This document shows positions 12,093 to 30,300 of a stretch of 64,000 nt of DNA, piece after piece. The DNA is taken from contig NC_135371.1 of the NCBI RefSeq assembly GCF_049243985.1, positions 699,501 to 763,500 on the forward strand, read 5' to 3'. How positions within the stretch are numbered: position 1 is the first letter of the stretch; the number at the start of each line of letters is the position of its first letter. The position numbers were made by a program, and so were the translations under genes. Below the pieces are notes generated by a model. It made no database searches. It saw only the letters and a program-made list of their open reading frames with translations, and was not told where the DNA came from. The stretch is from Paroedura picta (taxonomy: Eukaryota; Chordata; Lepidosauria; Squamata; Gekkonidae).

Positions 12093-13384
12093 GAGGAAAA
12101 TGAAATAGAAATCCGTTACGGAAGTAATCGTCAAGCGGCAAGATTTCAAGGACATGGAGTCACAAGCTGTAAACGTCCAGGAGGCCCGGCACGAGGCGGA
12201 CACTTCACGGGGGAGCCTTACTCTGCACGGTGCAGCTGCAGCCAACGAGCGTAATGCTCCACTGTTGCATCGCAAGATCTCTGCTATTTTTTGGACAATT
12301 TCGAAACTTTCAAAACCAACCGTTTCATCTCATCAAGATCTTTGACATAAAAATAACTTGACATTAAAAATAGAAAATTTAAAAAACAAAATCCGATTCT
12401 TGTACCTTTTTAAGGGGGAAACGGCTTCCTTTTCTCACTTTACTGAAAATGTGGCAAGACTATTTAAATAGTTAAATTGTTTAGCTACATTCAAATTAGA
12501 AAGTTTTTAGAAAACTTTCATCAATACTTTCCGATTAAGTTTTTTGCAGAGAACCCACATTGTAGTGCACCAGATTCCAGCTGTGCATCTTCTGCACATC
12601 TGGCCACTCAAAACAGGTATGGAAACTCCCCACAAGCCCTACTTCTCTATCCCTCAGGCTGCTGTGGGGCTGCCTTCTGGGAAGCATTTCAGGGCCCCGA
12701 CGTGCCCCTTCTGGCAGCATCCAGATATCCACTGGGCTGGATCTTCAGCAGAGGCCTTTATGTCAGGGAAATTACTTGCTCAGTTATGTGAACTGCAAGC
12801 AGGAGGCAAACAGCCTCCCATTTGTCACCATTTTCATGGGGACACGATCCTTTATTTATATCACACTTTTCTCCCTAATGGTGCTCAAAGCAACTTACAT
12901 CATTTTTCTTTCTTCCACCAAATTCTGGATGTTGGCCCAAACTCCGTAAAGAGTTCTCTTTAACTCCACGTCTGATTTTTTTCAGTTGTCCTTTTCTTGA
13001 TTTGCTCTGTTCTGTCATAGAATCATGATTCTATGACAGAGAACACAGCATATAACTGATTCCCCTTAGATACCTTAAGTGCAAATTATAGCAGTATGGA
13101 GATAATTGGCGAGTGGGGAAATTCCTGTCCTGTTTCCACTCTCTCTCCTGTGGCCTTGAAGGGTGGTTATGTCTTAACTCAATGATGGAATCCCGGGATC
13201 TTCATGCCCAAATGGACGGGCAGGGGGGACGTGGGAGATTAAGGCGGCAGAGCAATGGACAGCAGAGGCTTAGTCTTAGCAAAGCTTCCAGGCAGCTGGC
13301 ATCAATCGATTTTTCCTGCAAATGGAGTTTTTAAAATTGAAGGCAATCAGCTGAAACTTCACAAGAGTTCCCAGGAACACCAGA
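12093..13384. other. Intergenic, no gene recognised
   Basis: Bases 12848-12910 look like a reversed SINE tail (TTTATATCACACTTTTCTCC). Bases 13016-13041 form a perfect short inverted repeat around ATCATGATTCTATGAC. The rest is unassigned. Confidence 0.4.
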
Positions 13385-13545
13385 AAAGCCATGCTAGGTC
13401 AGACCAATGACTCATCAAGCTCCAGCAATCTGTCCATGCGGTGGTCAGCCAGCTGCCTCTACGAAGCCAACAACTGGAATGACGGCCACAGCATCCTCCT
13501 GCCCACGGTCCCCACACCTGATGAGGCTGCCTGCCTCTGGTGCTG
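13385..13545 (+). repeat. CR1-like interspersed repeat fragment
   Basis: The segment AGAAAAGCCATGCTAGGTCAG followed by AGCCAGCTGCCTCTACGAAG is a degraded copy of a common reptile repeat. The family assignment is from memory and uncertain. Confidence 0.35.
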
Positions 13546-13719
13546 GGGGAGGCAGACCCCAACTGTTATTGTGAGTAGACATACCTTCAGTGCAGCAATT
13601 TTCTCTTCCCTTGTTTAATTTCCCACTGCGGAAGTGTGCGTGCACACAAAAGCTCACGCCTTGAATAAATATCTGATGGTCTTAAAGGTGCCACTGGACT
13701 ATAATTCGGTTGTTCCTCT

Positions 13720-14041
13720 TAGTAGGAAGCAAAGTTACAGCTCACCCTTCAGAGCATTTCTATGGTTTTTCCTATGTGTATTTTTTGATACTGAGGCTTA
13801 GGTTCTTCCAAAAGCCCTTGCCACATTCTGAGCATTTGCACCTGGGTGGCCAGTGCTGGCAGGGGCTCATGGTAATTGTAGTCCATGGACATCTGGAAAG
13901 CCACATTTTGGCTAATTTCTCCCCAGTGTTAATTCTTTCCCACTCAAGTCCTTTCTGCAATTGGAGTATTTATACTGTTTTTTCTCCTGTATGGATTCTA
14001 GGATGAAATCAAGGCTTCAGTACATTCCATATTTTGAGCAT
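13720..14041 (-). pseudogene. Decayed zinc fingers downstream of the Z2 stop
   Basis: On the minus strand, directly after the Z2 stop codon, finger pieces continue in broken frames: RIHTGEK, NTGEKLAKMW, then [17 protein letters not shown] near 13840-13790. A fragment of the palindromic hAT element (about 13845-13912) sits between two of them. This is the former C-terminal end of the Z2 array, cut off by a frameshift in the linker at about 14045-14060 (IHMGGAI then stop, where another frame continues EPYKCSKYG). Confidence 0.75.
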
Positions 14042-19259
<5,218 letters not shown>

Positions 19260-19274
19260 CTGAGCGGAGGGCAT
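19260..19274 (-). CDS. Z2 first coding exon (MPSAQ)
   Basis: On the minus strand GCCACCATGCCCTCCGCTCAG is followed by GTAAGGGGG. The ATG sits in an ideal Kozak context, and the exon gives five codons, MPSAQ, ending in phase 0 so that the protein runs [18 protein letters not shown]5 uses the same arrangement (MKLVQ), which supports both calls. Confidence 0.85.
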
Positions 19275-19859
19275 GGTGGCTGGCTCCCTTCGGCGCTGGG
19301 CAGGGCACGATCCGGACCGTGACACCAACCGTGTCCCCCGGGCTGCGGGGAAAAAGCAGGAGGAGGAGGAGGAGGCGTCTCCAAGTGCCAGGCAGTCCCG
19401 CTGCACCTTCTGCCCACCAGCCCCACAGGGTGCCCGCTGGCCTTTGGGGGGAGGCCGAGGAAGGCAGCCCCCCCGCCCCCCCCCCCGCCCTGGTCATGGC
19501 ACCCGCCCTCTCCGCGCATCCCCTTGGGGGGCAGGGGGCCCGAGGAAGACGCCGCGGCAGCGGCAGCAGGAGGAGGAGGAAGCCCGCGGGGGCCTGGGGG
19601 GCCCTGGAGGAGGAGAGAGTTCCCGCCCCCCCCCCGCCCCCATTGCACGGCGACCCTCCGAGACCCCCCCCCACGACCCCCTCCCCCCCGGTGCATCGGT
19701 ACCTCCTGGACCTTCGCCCCCCACAGTCCGGCCTCTGCCGGCGGGGAAAGCTGCAGAAGGGGCGGGGCGGGGAGGGGGGGCCGGACAGGAAAGTGCGTCG
19801 TCTGCCCCTCCCCCTCCCCCCTCCCCCCTCCCCCCCACTCCCCTTCCGGCCCCTGCAGG

Positions 19860-19938
19860 GGCTTAAAGGCGGAGCTCCTGGGGAGGCTGCGGGGCAGGGC
19901 ACTTCCTGCCTCACTCCCCCCCCCCGGCCGCAGACGGG
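19860..19938 (+). other. Putative 5' untranslated exon of Z3
   Basis: The block GGGCACTTCCTGCCTCACTCC and the donor region GTGAGCTGCAAATGCATTTCGCG resemble 29408-29510. A conserved untranslated first exon explains why only this part of the GC-rich DNA is shared. The 5' boundary is a guess. Confidence 0.4.
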
Positions 19939-20734
19939 GTGAGCTGCAAATGCATTTCGCGGGGGGGGGGCGTGCAAGGGCAGCAGCAGAGGAAGGGAAG
20001 CGGGGGGGGGGATTCCAGTTCGGGGTCGCTCTGAAGCCCCCCCCCCCGAGGTTGCAGGCAGCGGCCCCCTTCAGAGCAAGCAAGAAGCCCCCCCTTGCTT
20101 TGGGCCCCCGACAAACACTCCCCCCCCCGGCCAGGTCTGGGTTGGATTCTTTGCTCCCCCCTCCCCCCCGCCTCCCCATAGACGGGGCTGCCCCCCCTCA
20201 CAATGACGGGGGGGGGTCGGTGCCTCCCCCCCCCCCCGCAGCAGTCAGGTCTGCCCGAATGCTGCAGTCACAGCATTGCCCCCCAGGGAAGGAGAGGCGG
20301 GCAGGATCTGACAGGCAGGCAGCAGAATGCGACTGAGGTGCATCTGTCACAGGAACGTGAGCATCGTGCTTTCCAGGGAGATGCGACGGAGCTCTTTGTA
20401 CCCTCCCCAGTTGCAAGGGGGTGGACTGGAGATTTAGCTACTCCTGTGTCAGGGATTGCCCCATCGGTCCTGTGACTCGAGTTGGTTACCCATTTCCCAC
20501 TGTTGTATGCTCCCTGTGGGCAACTCTGCCCACGATCACTCCCTGCCCCCCCCCCCAGAAGCCCCTGCTCAAAGAGCCCGCTGTGTGGCCTGACTGGGGG
20601 GGGGGGGAAGGAGCCGGGTGTGGCTTGGCTTAGGGGGCTCCTCCTTTCAGGCCCCACAGTGGTCCCAGCTGAGCTGTCCCATAACCGGGGACCAGGAAAC
20701 GGCCCAGCAGAATCAATGGGGAATGTTGGGGGGG

Positions 20735-20912
20735 CTGCAGACAGATTCAGGACCACACAGAGCTGAAAGAGACCCCCAGGGGCCATCCGGTCCAGCCCCC
20801 CCCCCCACCTGGGACTGGAAAGTCCCACTTCTTCTTCCAGTCCCCTCCTAAAGACTCCCCGCCAAGGAGACGCCACCCCCAGGCAGCAGGTTCCACCCCT
20901 GAACAGCCGCAG
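20735..20912 (-). mobile_element. CR1-like LINE 3' fragment
   Basis: The reversed CR1 3' region is recognisable from ACAGAGCTGAAAGAGACCCC, GGGGCCATCCGGTCCAGCCC and AGACGCCACCCCCAGGCAGC in order. Confidence 0.6.
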
Positions 20913-21514
20913 TCAGTCAGTCAGTCCTCTGAGGACCTTGAGTAGGTTTTGAGCCAGAACTTAATGATTTATTTATTTTAGATTTTAATCTAAAACGTTA
21001 ATTCATGGAGTAGTCTGAGAAAAGAGAGAGGAAAGTTCCTCACACCACACAGCATTAATGCATGGATTGGGGCATCGGTCCTGAAGGGGGGCTGCCCTTT
21101 CATGAGGGACAGACGCATCAGTGGCTGAGCGGAGCCTCCATGTTCAGGAGCAGGATACCTGTGAAGATCAGCTGTGGGGAGGGGGGCAGCAGCAGCAGGG
21201 GAATCCTGTTCCCTTCTTGCCTGGCAGCTGCATGTCCCGGAGGCATCGGGTCACCCTGTGAGTAAAAGGTGCCGGATGAAGCGGATCCTGTTTCTCCCCA
21301 TCCTGGGACGGCCTCTGTCTGCAGGCGTCTGACGAAGGGGCTCCCTCTTTTCCCTGCAGAGAGGAGTCTCCACGCCTTGCCGTAATCGGACTGGAGGGGG
21401 TCCCCTGATGCTCCCAGAACCCTCTTCTGGGCCTTGCACCGGTTCTGCTCTCCCCCCCCCCCCGAGAAGGAAACCGGCAGAAGAACGGGGAGATCCTGAC
21501 TGCTGCGTCCCCAG

Positions 21515-21600
21515 CGATGGAGAGCGGGGCTGGAGGACGTGGGCGGGAGGCCGAAGGATTCCTCCTGAGCCAGGCCGAGCCAGTGAAGCCGGAGGACCAG
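21515..21600 (+). CDS. Z3 first coding exon
   Basis: The exon follows GCTGCGTCCCCAG and starts with CG then ATG. It encodes [19 protein letters not shown] and AEPVKPEDQ and ends in phase 0 at CAG/GTGAGGG. The EGFLLSQA motif matches the end of the SCAN exon of Z6 ([13 protein letters not shown]), so this exon keeps only the SCAN C-terminal tail. A diverged CR1-like fragment follows in the intron at about 21640-21780. Confidence 0.65.
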
Positions 21601-21806
21601 GTGAGGGAGTTCCCCCAAGGCCAGAAAAGGTGGGAGAGGCTACACAGAATGATTCAGACGTGGAATCTGCTGCCAGAGGGTGTAGTGATGGCCACAGGAA
21701 TACAGTGCTTGAAAAGGAATCAGGTTCACGGATTCTGTGCCTCTCCACATCCAGGGGCACTAATCTCCTGAAATTGATTCTGAATATCTGTTTGCTCAAC
21801 CTTCAG

Positions 21807-22067
21807 GCTCCTGACTTGGTTTTCATGTTGGGTTTTCATTCCCTTTTCTGCCTTCCTGCGAACCTTCCTGCCTCATCTGGAGCTTCGCCTCCTTTAGCCT
21901 CATCGGAGCCCTTTTCAGGAAACCCCCACGAAGGAGCCCGTGCTTCCCTCTGGGCCCTGCGCCCACCGGGACCCTCCCTCTCCTAACCCCCTCCCCCCTG
22001 GCTCTTCTCCTCTGGGGCTTTCCTTCCTTGTGATGGAGCAGAGACACCCTCTCTGCAGCTGGATCAG
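21807..22067 (+). CDS. Z3 putative pre-KRAB exon with in-frame stop
   Basis: The exon would run from CTCAACCTTCAG to CAG/GTAGGGG, phase 0 at both ends. It opens APDLVFMLGF and ends CDGAETPSLQLDQ, the counterpart of the Z1 exon at 2151-2233. A TAA at 21984-21986 lies in this frame. If the exon is included the protein would stop before KRAB. If it is skipped, 21600 joins 22759 in phase 0 and the frame stays open. The acceptor could also lie elsewhere, so the exon is uncertain. Confidence 0.4.
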
Positions 22068-22139
22068 GTAGGGGAGGAGCCTGTAGGGAGGCGGGGGGGG
22101 GGGGGAGACCCCACTGTTAGCAGTCAGACCCCTCCTCTC

Positions 22140-22468
22140 ATTTCTACCTGGTGGAACGAGCTCCCGGGTGAGCTGCGGGCCCTGCAGGATTTATCAGCTT
22201 TCCGCAGGGCCTGCAAGACGGAGCTCTTCCGCCAGGTTTTTGGTTGAGGCCGGGGCCAGCGAATGAGAGTTGGTACTTCTCCCCCCCCCCCCCCCCGGGT
22301 CTAGCAGGTTAGATCTCCTCCCCACCCTCCCTGCCGCTCTGATAGCAGGGGTGGGAATAATGAGAGTTTTCCGCCATGTTGGAATTTTTTTAAGTCTTTA
22401 ATGGGTATTTTAATGGGGACAAGACTACTGTGACCCACCACAAGCCTACGGGGAGTGGTGGGAAATAA

Positions 22469-22524
<56 letters not shown>

Positions 22525-22525
22525 G
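22140..22525 (+). mobile_element. L2-like LINE 3' end with (ATA)n tail
   Basis: The copy begins TTCTACCTGGTGGAACGAGC (protein motif WNELP), runs through GCAGGGCCTGCAAGACGGAGC, and ends in the GTGACCCACCACAAGCC tail with about 17 ATA repeats at 22472-22522. The same spot in the duplicate locus Z1 (after 2310) lacks it, so it inserted after the duplication. Confidence 0.8.
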
Positions 22526-22728
22526 ATATGAAAAAATTGAAAATGTTCCATCTTGATTCTTAACATTGTGCTGAGTGAGTAAAAAATGTGCAACATTTCG
22601 TCTTCCTCACGTCTATGAAAACTGCCCTCAAGAAAGGCCCTGAGCAACACAGGGAGAAAAGCTTTATCTGATTCCTGCAGGAGAAGTCCTCGTGGGCTCA
22701 TGGTCCTCCTGGACTGTGGCCGGATTGA

Positions 22729-24477
<1,749 letters not shown>

Positions 24478-26284
24478 GAAGGAGAACAAGAGCTATGAAG
24501 AAGGGCCAAGAGGGGAAACGGAAGGCAAACAGAGGCGGACGGAGGAATCCACCAGGCGTGAAGGTGAAATCACAGGGCAAGAAGCAAGTCGCAAAGGAAA
24601 GAAAGGGAAGACATCCCAACACTGTGCCAGCATCCTAGCTGGCACCTCAGATCTTGGCATACAACAGAGAACGCCAGATGGGGAAGAATTGTCACAACTG
24701 TTGGAGGGCACAAAGAGTGTCAGTGAGAATAAAAACTTTGTTTTTCACAAAAGGCAGCATTCAGAGAAGAAGCCACACAAATGCTCAGAGTGTGGAAAGA
24801 GATTCAGGCAGAATGCCCACCTTATTGTACATAAAAGAGGACACAGTGGTGAGAAACCATATGAATGCTCAGAGTGCGGAAAGAGCTTTAGCCAGAGAGC
24901 AGTTCTTTCTTCCCATCAAAGAATCCACACAGGGGAGAAACCGTATGACTGTTCTGAATGTGGAAAGAGCTTCCGTCACAGTTCAGGTTTGTTTTCCCAT
25001 CAAAGAATCCACACAGGAGAGAAACCGTATCAATGCTCAGATTGCGGAAGGAAATTCTCTCATAGTGGAAATCTTGCCTCCCATCAAAAAATCCACACCA
25101 TGGAGAGACCATATCAGTGTCCCCAGTGTGGGAAGAGCTTCAGTCACAGCTCAGGGCTTGCTTACCATCAGAGAATCCACACAGGGGAGAAACCATTTCA
25201 ATGCTTGGAGTGTGGAAAGAGTTTTAGTCGGAGAACAAGCCTGACTTACCATGAAAGGATCCACACGGGAGAGAAACCTTATAAATGCTCTGAATGTGGA
25301 AAGAGCTTCCGTCACAGTTCGGGTCTTTTTTCCCATCAAATAACCCACACAGGGGAGAAACCATATCAGTGCCCTGAATGTGGAAAGAGCTTCCGTCACA
25401 GTTCAGGTTTGTTTTCCCATCAACGAATCCACAGAGGAGAGAAACCATATCAGTGCTCAGAGTGTGGAAGGAGCTTCTCTCAGAGCGGACATCTTGCCTC
25501 CCATCAAAAAATCCACACCATGGAGAGACCATATCAGTGTCCCCAGTGTGGAAAGAGCTTCAGTCACAGCTCAGGGCTTGCTTACCATCAGAGAATCCAC
25601 ACAGGGGAGAAACCATTTCAATGCATGGAATGTGGAAAGCGTTTTAGTCGGAGAACAAGCCTGACTTACCACCAAAGAGTCCACACAGGCGAGAAACCAT
25701 ATAGATGTTCTGAATGCGGGAAGGACTTCCGCCATAATTCAGCTCTTTCTTCCCATCGAAAAAGCCACACAGGAGAGAAACCATTTAAATGCGGACAGTG
25801 TGGAAAAAGCTTCAGCCGTGGTTCAAGTCTTACTTGCCACCAAAGAAGCCACACAGGGGAGAAACCGTATGAATGCTCTGAGTGTGGAAAGAACTTCACT
25901 TACAGCTCAGGGCTTACTTCCCATCAAAGAATCCACACAGGGAAGAAACCGTATACCTGTTTTGAGTGTGGGAAGAGCTTTAGTCGGAGCACAAAGCTTA
26001 ATATCCACCAAAGGATCCACACGGGAGAGAAACCGTATCAGTGTTCAGAGTGTGGAAAAAGTTTTGCTCAGAGGGGAAATCTTGCTTCCCATCAAAAAAT
26101 CCACGCTAGTATAAATGTCCCAAACGTGGGGTCTTTGTCACTGGGCCCCCCAAACTCTGGCAATCCCTTCCCACAGCCATCTGTCATGCACCACACTTTA
26201 ACTGGCACTGAAAACTTGTTGAGACTTTGTTCTTTTCCTGGGCATTTGACTAATTTCTCCATGCAGACGCCTGCTGAAAATTAA
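24478..26284 (+). CDS. Z3 C2H2 zinc-finger exon, 16 fingers
   Basis: The acceptor is CCTTTATGCCTACAG, and two bases complete the glycine codon ([13 protein letters not shown]), as in Z1. A spacer of about 90 residues leads to 16 C2H2 fingers. Fingers 3-6 and 8-11 are a tandem duplication with a 420-base period (five 84-base units) and are almost identical, including the unusual TMERP linker after fingers 4 and 9. After finger 16 (HQKIHAS) the frame slips: another frame continues YKCPKRG, while the protein gains an unrelated tail of about 60 residues ending QTPAEN. The KRAB-finger part is about 640 residues. Expected role is DNA-binding repression. Confidence 0.93.
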
Positions 26285-26319
26285 AACTGCCAGAGTCATG
26301 TTGGAGAAGACTCATTACC

Positions 26320-26520
26320 TGTCCAACACTCTGTCATAGAGGCGCCATCAGTGGGGCCAGAACTCCTGGGGCCTCCCCCCCATGGCCCCCCCCAGCACAA
26401 AGGATGCAGAGCATCACTGCCCCGGACAGATTGTTCCGTCTGTACGTTGTGGCTCAGAGCCATTGATGACCTCCAAGTGGAAGCTAAGATCTCTTGGCTG
26501 AGTTGAATCTCAGCTATCAA
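26320..26520 (-). repeat. CR1-like interspersed repeat
   Basis: This is a reversed copy of the repeat at 4019 and 9665: CCAACACTCTGTCATAGAGG, then AGCACAAAGGATGCAGAGC, as at 45365-45720. Confidence 0.5.
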
Positions 26521-26539
26521 AATAATGCGCTACCAAAAT

Positions 26540-27560
26540 TAATTTTTAAACAAAATTAAAATGTTACTTTTGTATATATAGAAAAAAGAATAGTGATAGA
26601 GTAGCAAAGTCGTATAAATAAATTTATTTGGAATGGCAGGAAACAAAAATAAGCTTTAAAATACTTCAAGAAGAAGAAAATAAAGAGAAGAAATGTGTTC
26701 CCAGTAGAAACTTATGATAACAATACAAGAAATGAAAGTGATTTTTTAAACATACAGCAATATATTTAAATGCTCAGGGGAAACCCAAGTCTTGGGATGA
26801 AGGAATTAATATTCAGGTAACAATCAATTTCATGATTAAAGAGCTCATCAGTACAGAAGGGGGAACTTTAAGAGAGTTGACTGAGTTCCATCAGCTGATT
26901 CCGAAACAAAATGATCATTTATTACAATGGATAGATAAGCTTTTACTTCAGCTACAAAAATAAGAGCAAGTGAAAAGATGAATGCTTAAAGATGCCAGGT
27001 TAGAGAGCAAATACCTATGTATCAATGGGAACAGTTACAGGAAAAATAAATCAAATTTACATACAGGCATTAAGAGAAAGGAATACAAAATGTACATCGC
27101 TCCAAAGGATATTGGAAACGTGGATTCAAACTAAAGGAAAATGTTGGAAATGTCAAGATATAGATGGAATCTTTTATCATACGTGGTAGACTTATAAAAA
27201 GGCAAACAAATATTGAAAAGAAATTCATGAAAAGGTGCAGATTATATTAAAATCTAAATTCCCTGTGGGAGGTAAGAACTCGTTTTTAGGAATATTGCCA
27301 AATACATTTTTTTAAGTTTTGGAAGAAATATTTAAATATAAAATCTGTAAATATAAGAACTGGGTGTTAGGAATATTGCCAAACAAATTACCAAAAGTTT
27401 TGAAAGAGATATATAAATATATGGTGACAGTGGCTACGCTCATTTATGCAGCAAAATGGAAATCAGACATCTGTCCAAGTTTAGAAGAATGGGAAAATAG
27501 ACTGTCCATCTATGCAGTAATGGCAAAACTAACATTTGAAAAATAGATCGATTTTGAAAT
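26540..27560 (+). mobile_element. L1-like LINE fragment (ORF2 C-terminus)
   Basis: Broken frames carry L1 ORF2 end motifs in order: KCWKCQDIDGIFYHTW near 27140-27190, a WK.. block, then SLEEWENRLSIYAVMAKL near 27477-27535. It is AT-rich, plus-strand and 5'-truncated. Confidence 0.75.
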
Positions 27561-28569
27561 TTGAGAGATGGCGTGTCTATTATGCAAGCAGAAAATTCTA
27601 GACTGAAAAGCATTTAAAATTATATTAAAATGTACTGTAACACATATGAATGTAAGTTTTTAAATTATATAAAATCAGTTTTTAATGATATAAAATGTAT
27701 GTATTGTAACGCATATAAATATATTGAATATGTAGTAATAATGAAATTAATAATTTAGCTGTAAAACAAGGATATGTGGCTCTTACATATATTTGTGCAG
27801 AGCCAAGGGGGCAGAGTGTGTCCAGACTCCCACTCTGGCCAGACACACTTTGTGGGCCAGTTGGGGCACCCTGCTAGGGTCGGCCCCTAGAGCACCCACC
27901 CCCTCAAGGTGGCCACGCGGCACTCCAGCAGCCTCCCCAGCAGATGCAGCCTGGCTGCCAAGGAGGGCAGACGTGTGGCGCATTGACCTGGCTGAGCCTG
28001 CAGCCCAACATGGCCGCCCTGCCTGACCAGGGACACGGGGGGGGGGGGGGGCTATCCCAGACGCCCTCGGACTCCCTACCCTCCAGAACAACGGCCTGAA
28101 TGTTGGCCGCCTATGGCCATGTTGAGGGGCCCACCTCTAGCACCCGCTGCATTCCTGGCTGTGGTGGGATTTCTGGCTAGTTAGCTGTAAAAGTATCCAC
28201 CCCCTGCAATATTACCTGCGGATTCTGCCACATCAAAGCCAAATGTCTTGACATGCCCCCTCCCCCCATTTTTTAAAGCAGGACCCCCCCCCCCCCCGGG
28301 GGAAATGAGGGCATCTCAGAGGCAGGGCCATTTTCTTCAGCATATGTCATGCAGAAAGACCCTCGGAGTACGGTTGCCAAGTACTCCCCCCCCCCCCCCG
28401 AGAGGGCTGGAGGAGTCGAGTTTTCAGATACAGGCCGGGAAACCCCTGGGGAGTTGGGGAGGACAGGGAGCTCTGTGGGGCAGCCCCTTCCTCCAGGGGT
28501 GGGACTGGTCTCAGGGGTCTGGGGAGGAGCTGTCTTTCCAGGGTATCCCCAGGTCCCGCCTGGAGGGTG
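27561..28569. other. Intergenic, no gene recognised
   Basis: The first 220 bases are AT-rich and may be L1 3' UTR. The rest changes abruptly to GC-rich DNA with G or C runs (28026-28045, 28278-28300, 28386-28400). Nothing coding is supported. Confidence 0.4.
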
Positions 28570-28700
28570 GCATCGCTACCTTATTTGTTTGTTTGTTTGT
28601 TTATATTTCTATACCGTCCATTTCTTTGCAACTCTGGGCGGTTTACACTGAACATTAAATAACTTACATGGAACGTTACATACATTATACATGGGCATCT
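28570..28700 (-). mobile_element. L2-like 3' tail with (GTTT)n
   Basis: A GTTT repeat, TATATTTCTATACCGTCC and GGGCGGTTTACACTGAAC are the reversed tail of the L2-like family. Confidence 0.55.
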
Positions 28701-28929
28701 GTTTTTCCAGCTAGGGGCACCCCCCAAATTTGGAGGAAGCTGTGCTGGTGGGCGGGGGGGGGGGGGGGCTGAAGCAGATACTTAGCAGAGTGTTTTTTTG
28801 AGCCAGGAACTTTTTTTGGGGGAGAGGGTGTCCCCTGGGAGGTGCAGAGACCCAGGCGCCTACTCTCTCAGCATTGGTCATGAGACGGTAAACCTAATCT
28901 GGATTCAGTCCAGGAGGATGCCTCGCCTG

Positions 28930-29510
28930 GAGCTCGCAGTGCCGCAGGCTCTCTTTCTGCCAGGCTCTTTCGAGGGGGGGAGACCCCCCCGCCCCCCCCC
29001 CCCGTGGGGTCTGCAAGAGCAGCCAGGGCCCAGCAGCTCAGCTTGTTTCACGCCGGGCAGGAAGACGCGACCGACGCCTTCCTCGCGAGGAGAAGCCCGG
29101 CGGGGGGGGGGGGCTGGGGGGGGCTCCGATTCTGCCCGCCCGCCCCTCTCGCGTGCGGACTATTCCCCTATTGCAGGGGAGGGTTTTGCAAGAGCCGGGA
29201 GGGGGGGGGAGTGACAGAAGGAGCCCCCCACCCCCCTCCCCTCCCCCTCCCCCTCCCCACCCCACGGGCGCGGCCTCTTCCTTGCAGGGCCCGCTTGGCT
29301 TCCTGCACAGGCGCAGCCCAAAAGGGTTAACGGGGGGGGGGGGGGGAGTCCGCTCGCCTAGAGAGGAAGGCAGGCGGGGGGGGGGTTGGAGGGGGGAGGG
29401 GGGCGCTTCCTGCCTGACCCCCACCCGGCCTTCCGTAGGGTGCAACCCTCAGCGCCCACCCGCCCGCCCGCCGCCCTGGATCGGGTGAGCTGCAAAGGCA
29501 TCGCGGGGTG
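28930..29510 (+). promoter_or_regulatory. CpG-rich island, likely Z4 promoter and 5' exon
   Basis: GC-rich, CpG-rich DNA with long G and C runs lies 2.8 kb before the Z4 finger exon. A donor-like TCGG/GTGAGCTGCAAAGGCATCGCG at 29484, preceded by GGGCGCTTCCTGCCTGACCC, matches the 19860-19938 block and suggests an untranslated first exon. No coding start is identified. Confidence 0.6.
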
Positions 29511-29794
29511 GGAGGCTCAGAGCGGTCCAGGAAGCCCTGAGAAGTAGGGCCGGATCCAGAAGCAGGTGGGGGATGTCGGGAGGGCAAGGCTGAGCCCCCC
29601 CCCCCAGTTCCCCCCCTCCCACCCTGGCGCCCGCAAAGCCACGAGAGCCAGAAGCAGCACCGGGGAGATCAGCAAAATGTGGGGCATTGATGTTGTCCAA
29701 GGGGGCAGCGGAGAGCGAGGAGGGAGGTTCGGGGGAGCCTGGAGAAGGCGGCGGGGAGAGGGAGTGGGATTGGTGTCTTCAGGCAGGTTGTCAC

Positions 29795-30232
29795 TTAGAG
29801 GAGGGCTGGGAAAGGCAGCAGAGGAGACGACCTGCAGGGATGGCTTTAAACTGCCTGGAGGACAATATCGGCTGGAGAGCGGGGAATACGTTTCCACAGT
29901 CCAAGTAGTTCAGCCGGGGAAGGGGCGGCCTAAGGAAGCGGGGAGCTCCCTCCCAATGCAGTGGCTGGACAGATCCTTCTCCTGGGTGCTTGAGGCTAAC
30001 CCTGCCCTGAGCAGGGGGTGGACTAGATGGCCTGTGTGGCCCCTTCCCACTCTAGGATTCTAGGAGTCCAGTTCAGCAGTGGAAGGGGCTGCCTAAGGAG
30101 GTGGGGAGCTCCCCCTCACTGGCCGTCTTCAAGCAGCGGCTGGGCAGATCCTTCTCCTGGATGCTGGAGGCTGATCCTGCACTGAGCAGGGGGTGGGACT
30201 AGATATCCTCCATGGCCCCTTCCCCCTCTAGG
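29795..30232 (+). mobile_element. CR1 LINE 3' end, tandemly repeated
   Basis: A CR1 3' region runs to CTCTAGGATTCTAGG at about 30063. A second copy then restarts at GTTCAGCAGTGGAAGGGGC and runs to the same ending at 30232. The same head-to-tail pattern with the same restart point is seen at 41735-42478. Confidence 0.8.
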
Positions 30233-30237
30233 ATTTC

Positions 30238-30300
30238 TGCCAGGGCATCTGCACAGGGAAGTCATGGAGGAGATTTACAAAACTCTGGCCTCTCTCAGCA
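30238..30300 (+). pseudogene. Z4 KRAB A-box remnant
   Basis: Directly after the CR1 end, this segment reads [19 protein letters not shown], the second half of a KRAB A box close to those of Z1 and Z3. The first half, with the DV and EW motifs, is missing. The donor position reads AGCAAGG where the relatives have GGTAAGG. The exon cannot supply a working KRAB domain. Confidence 0.8.
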
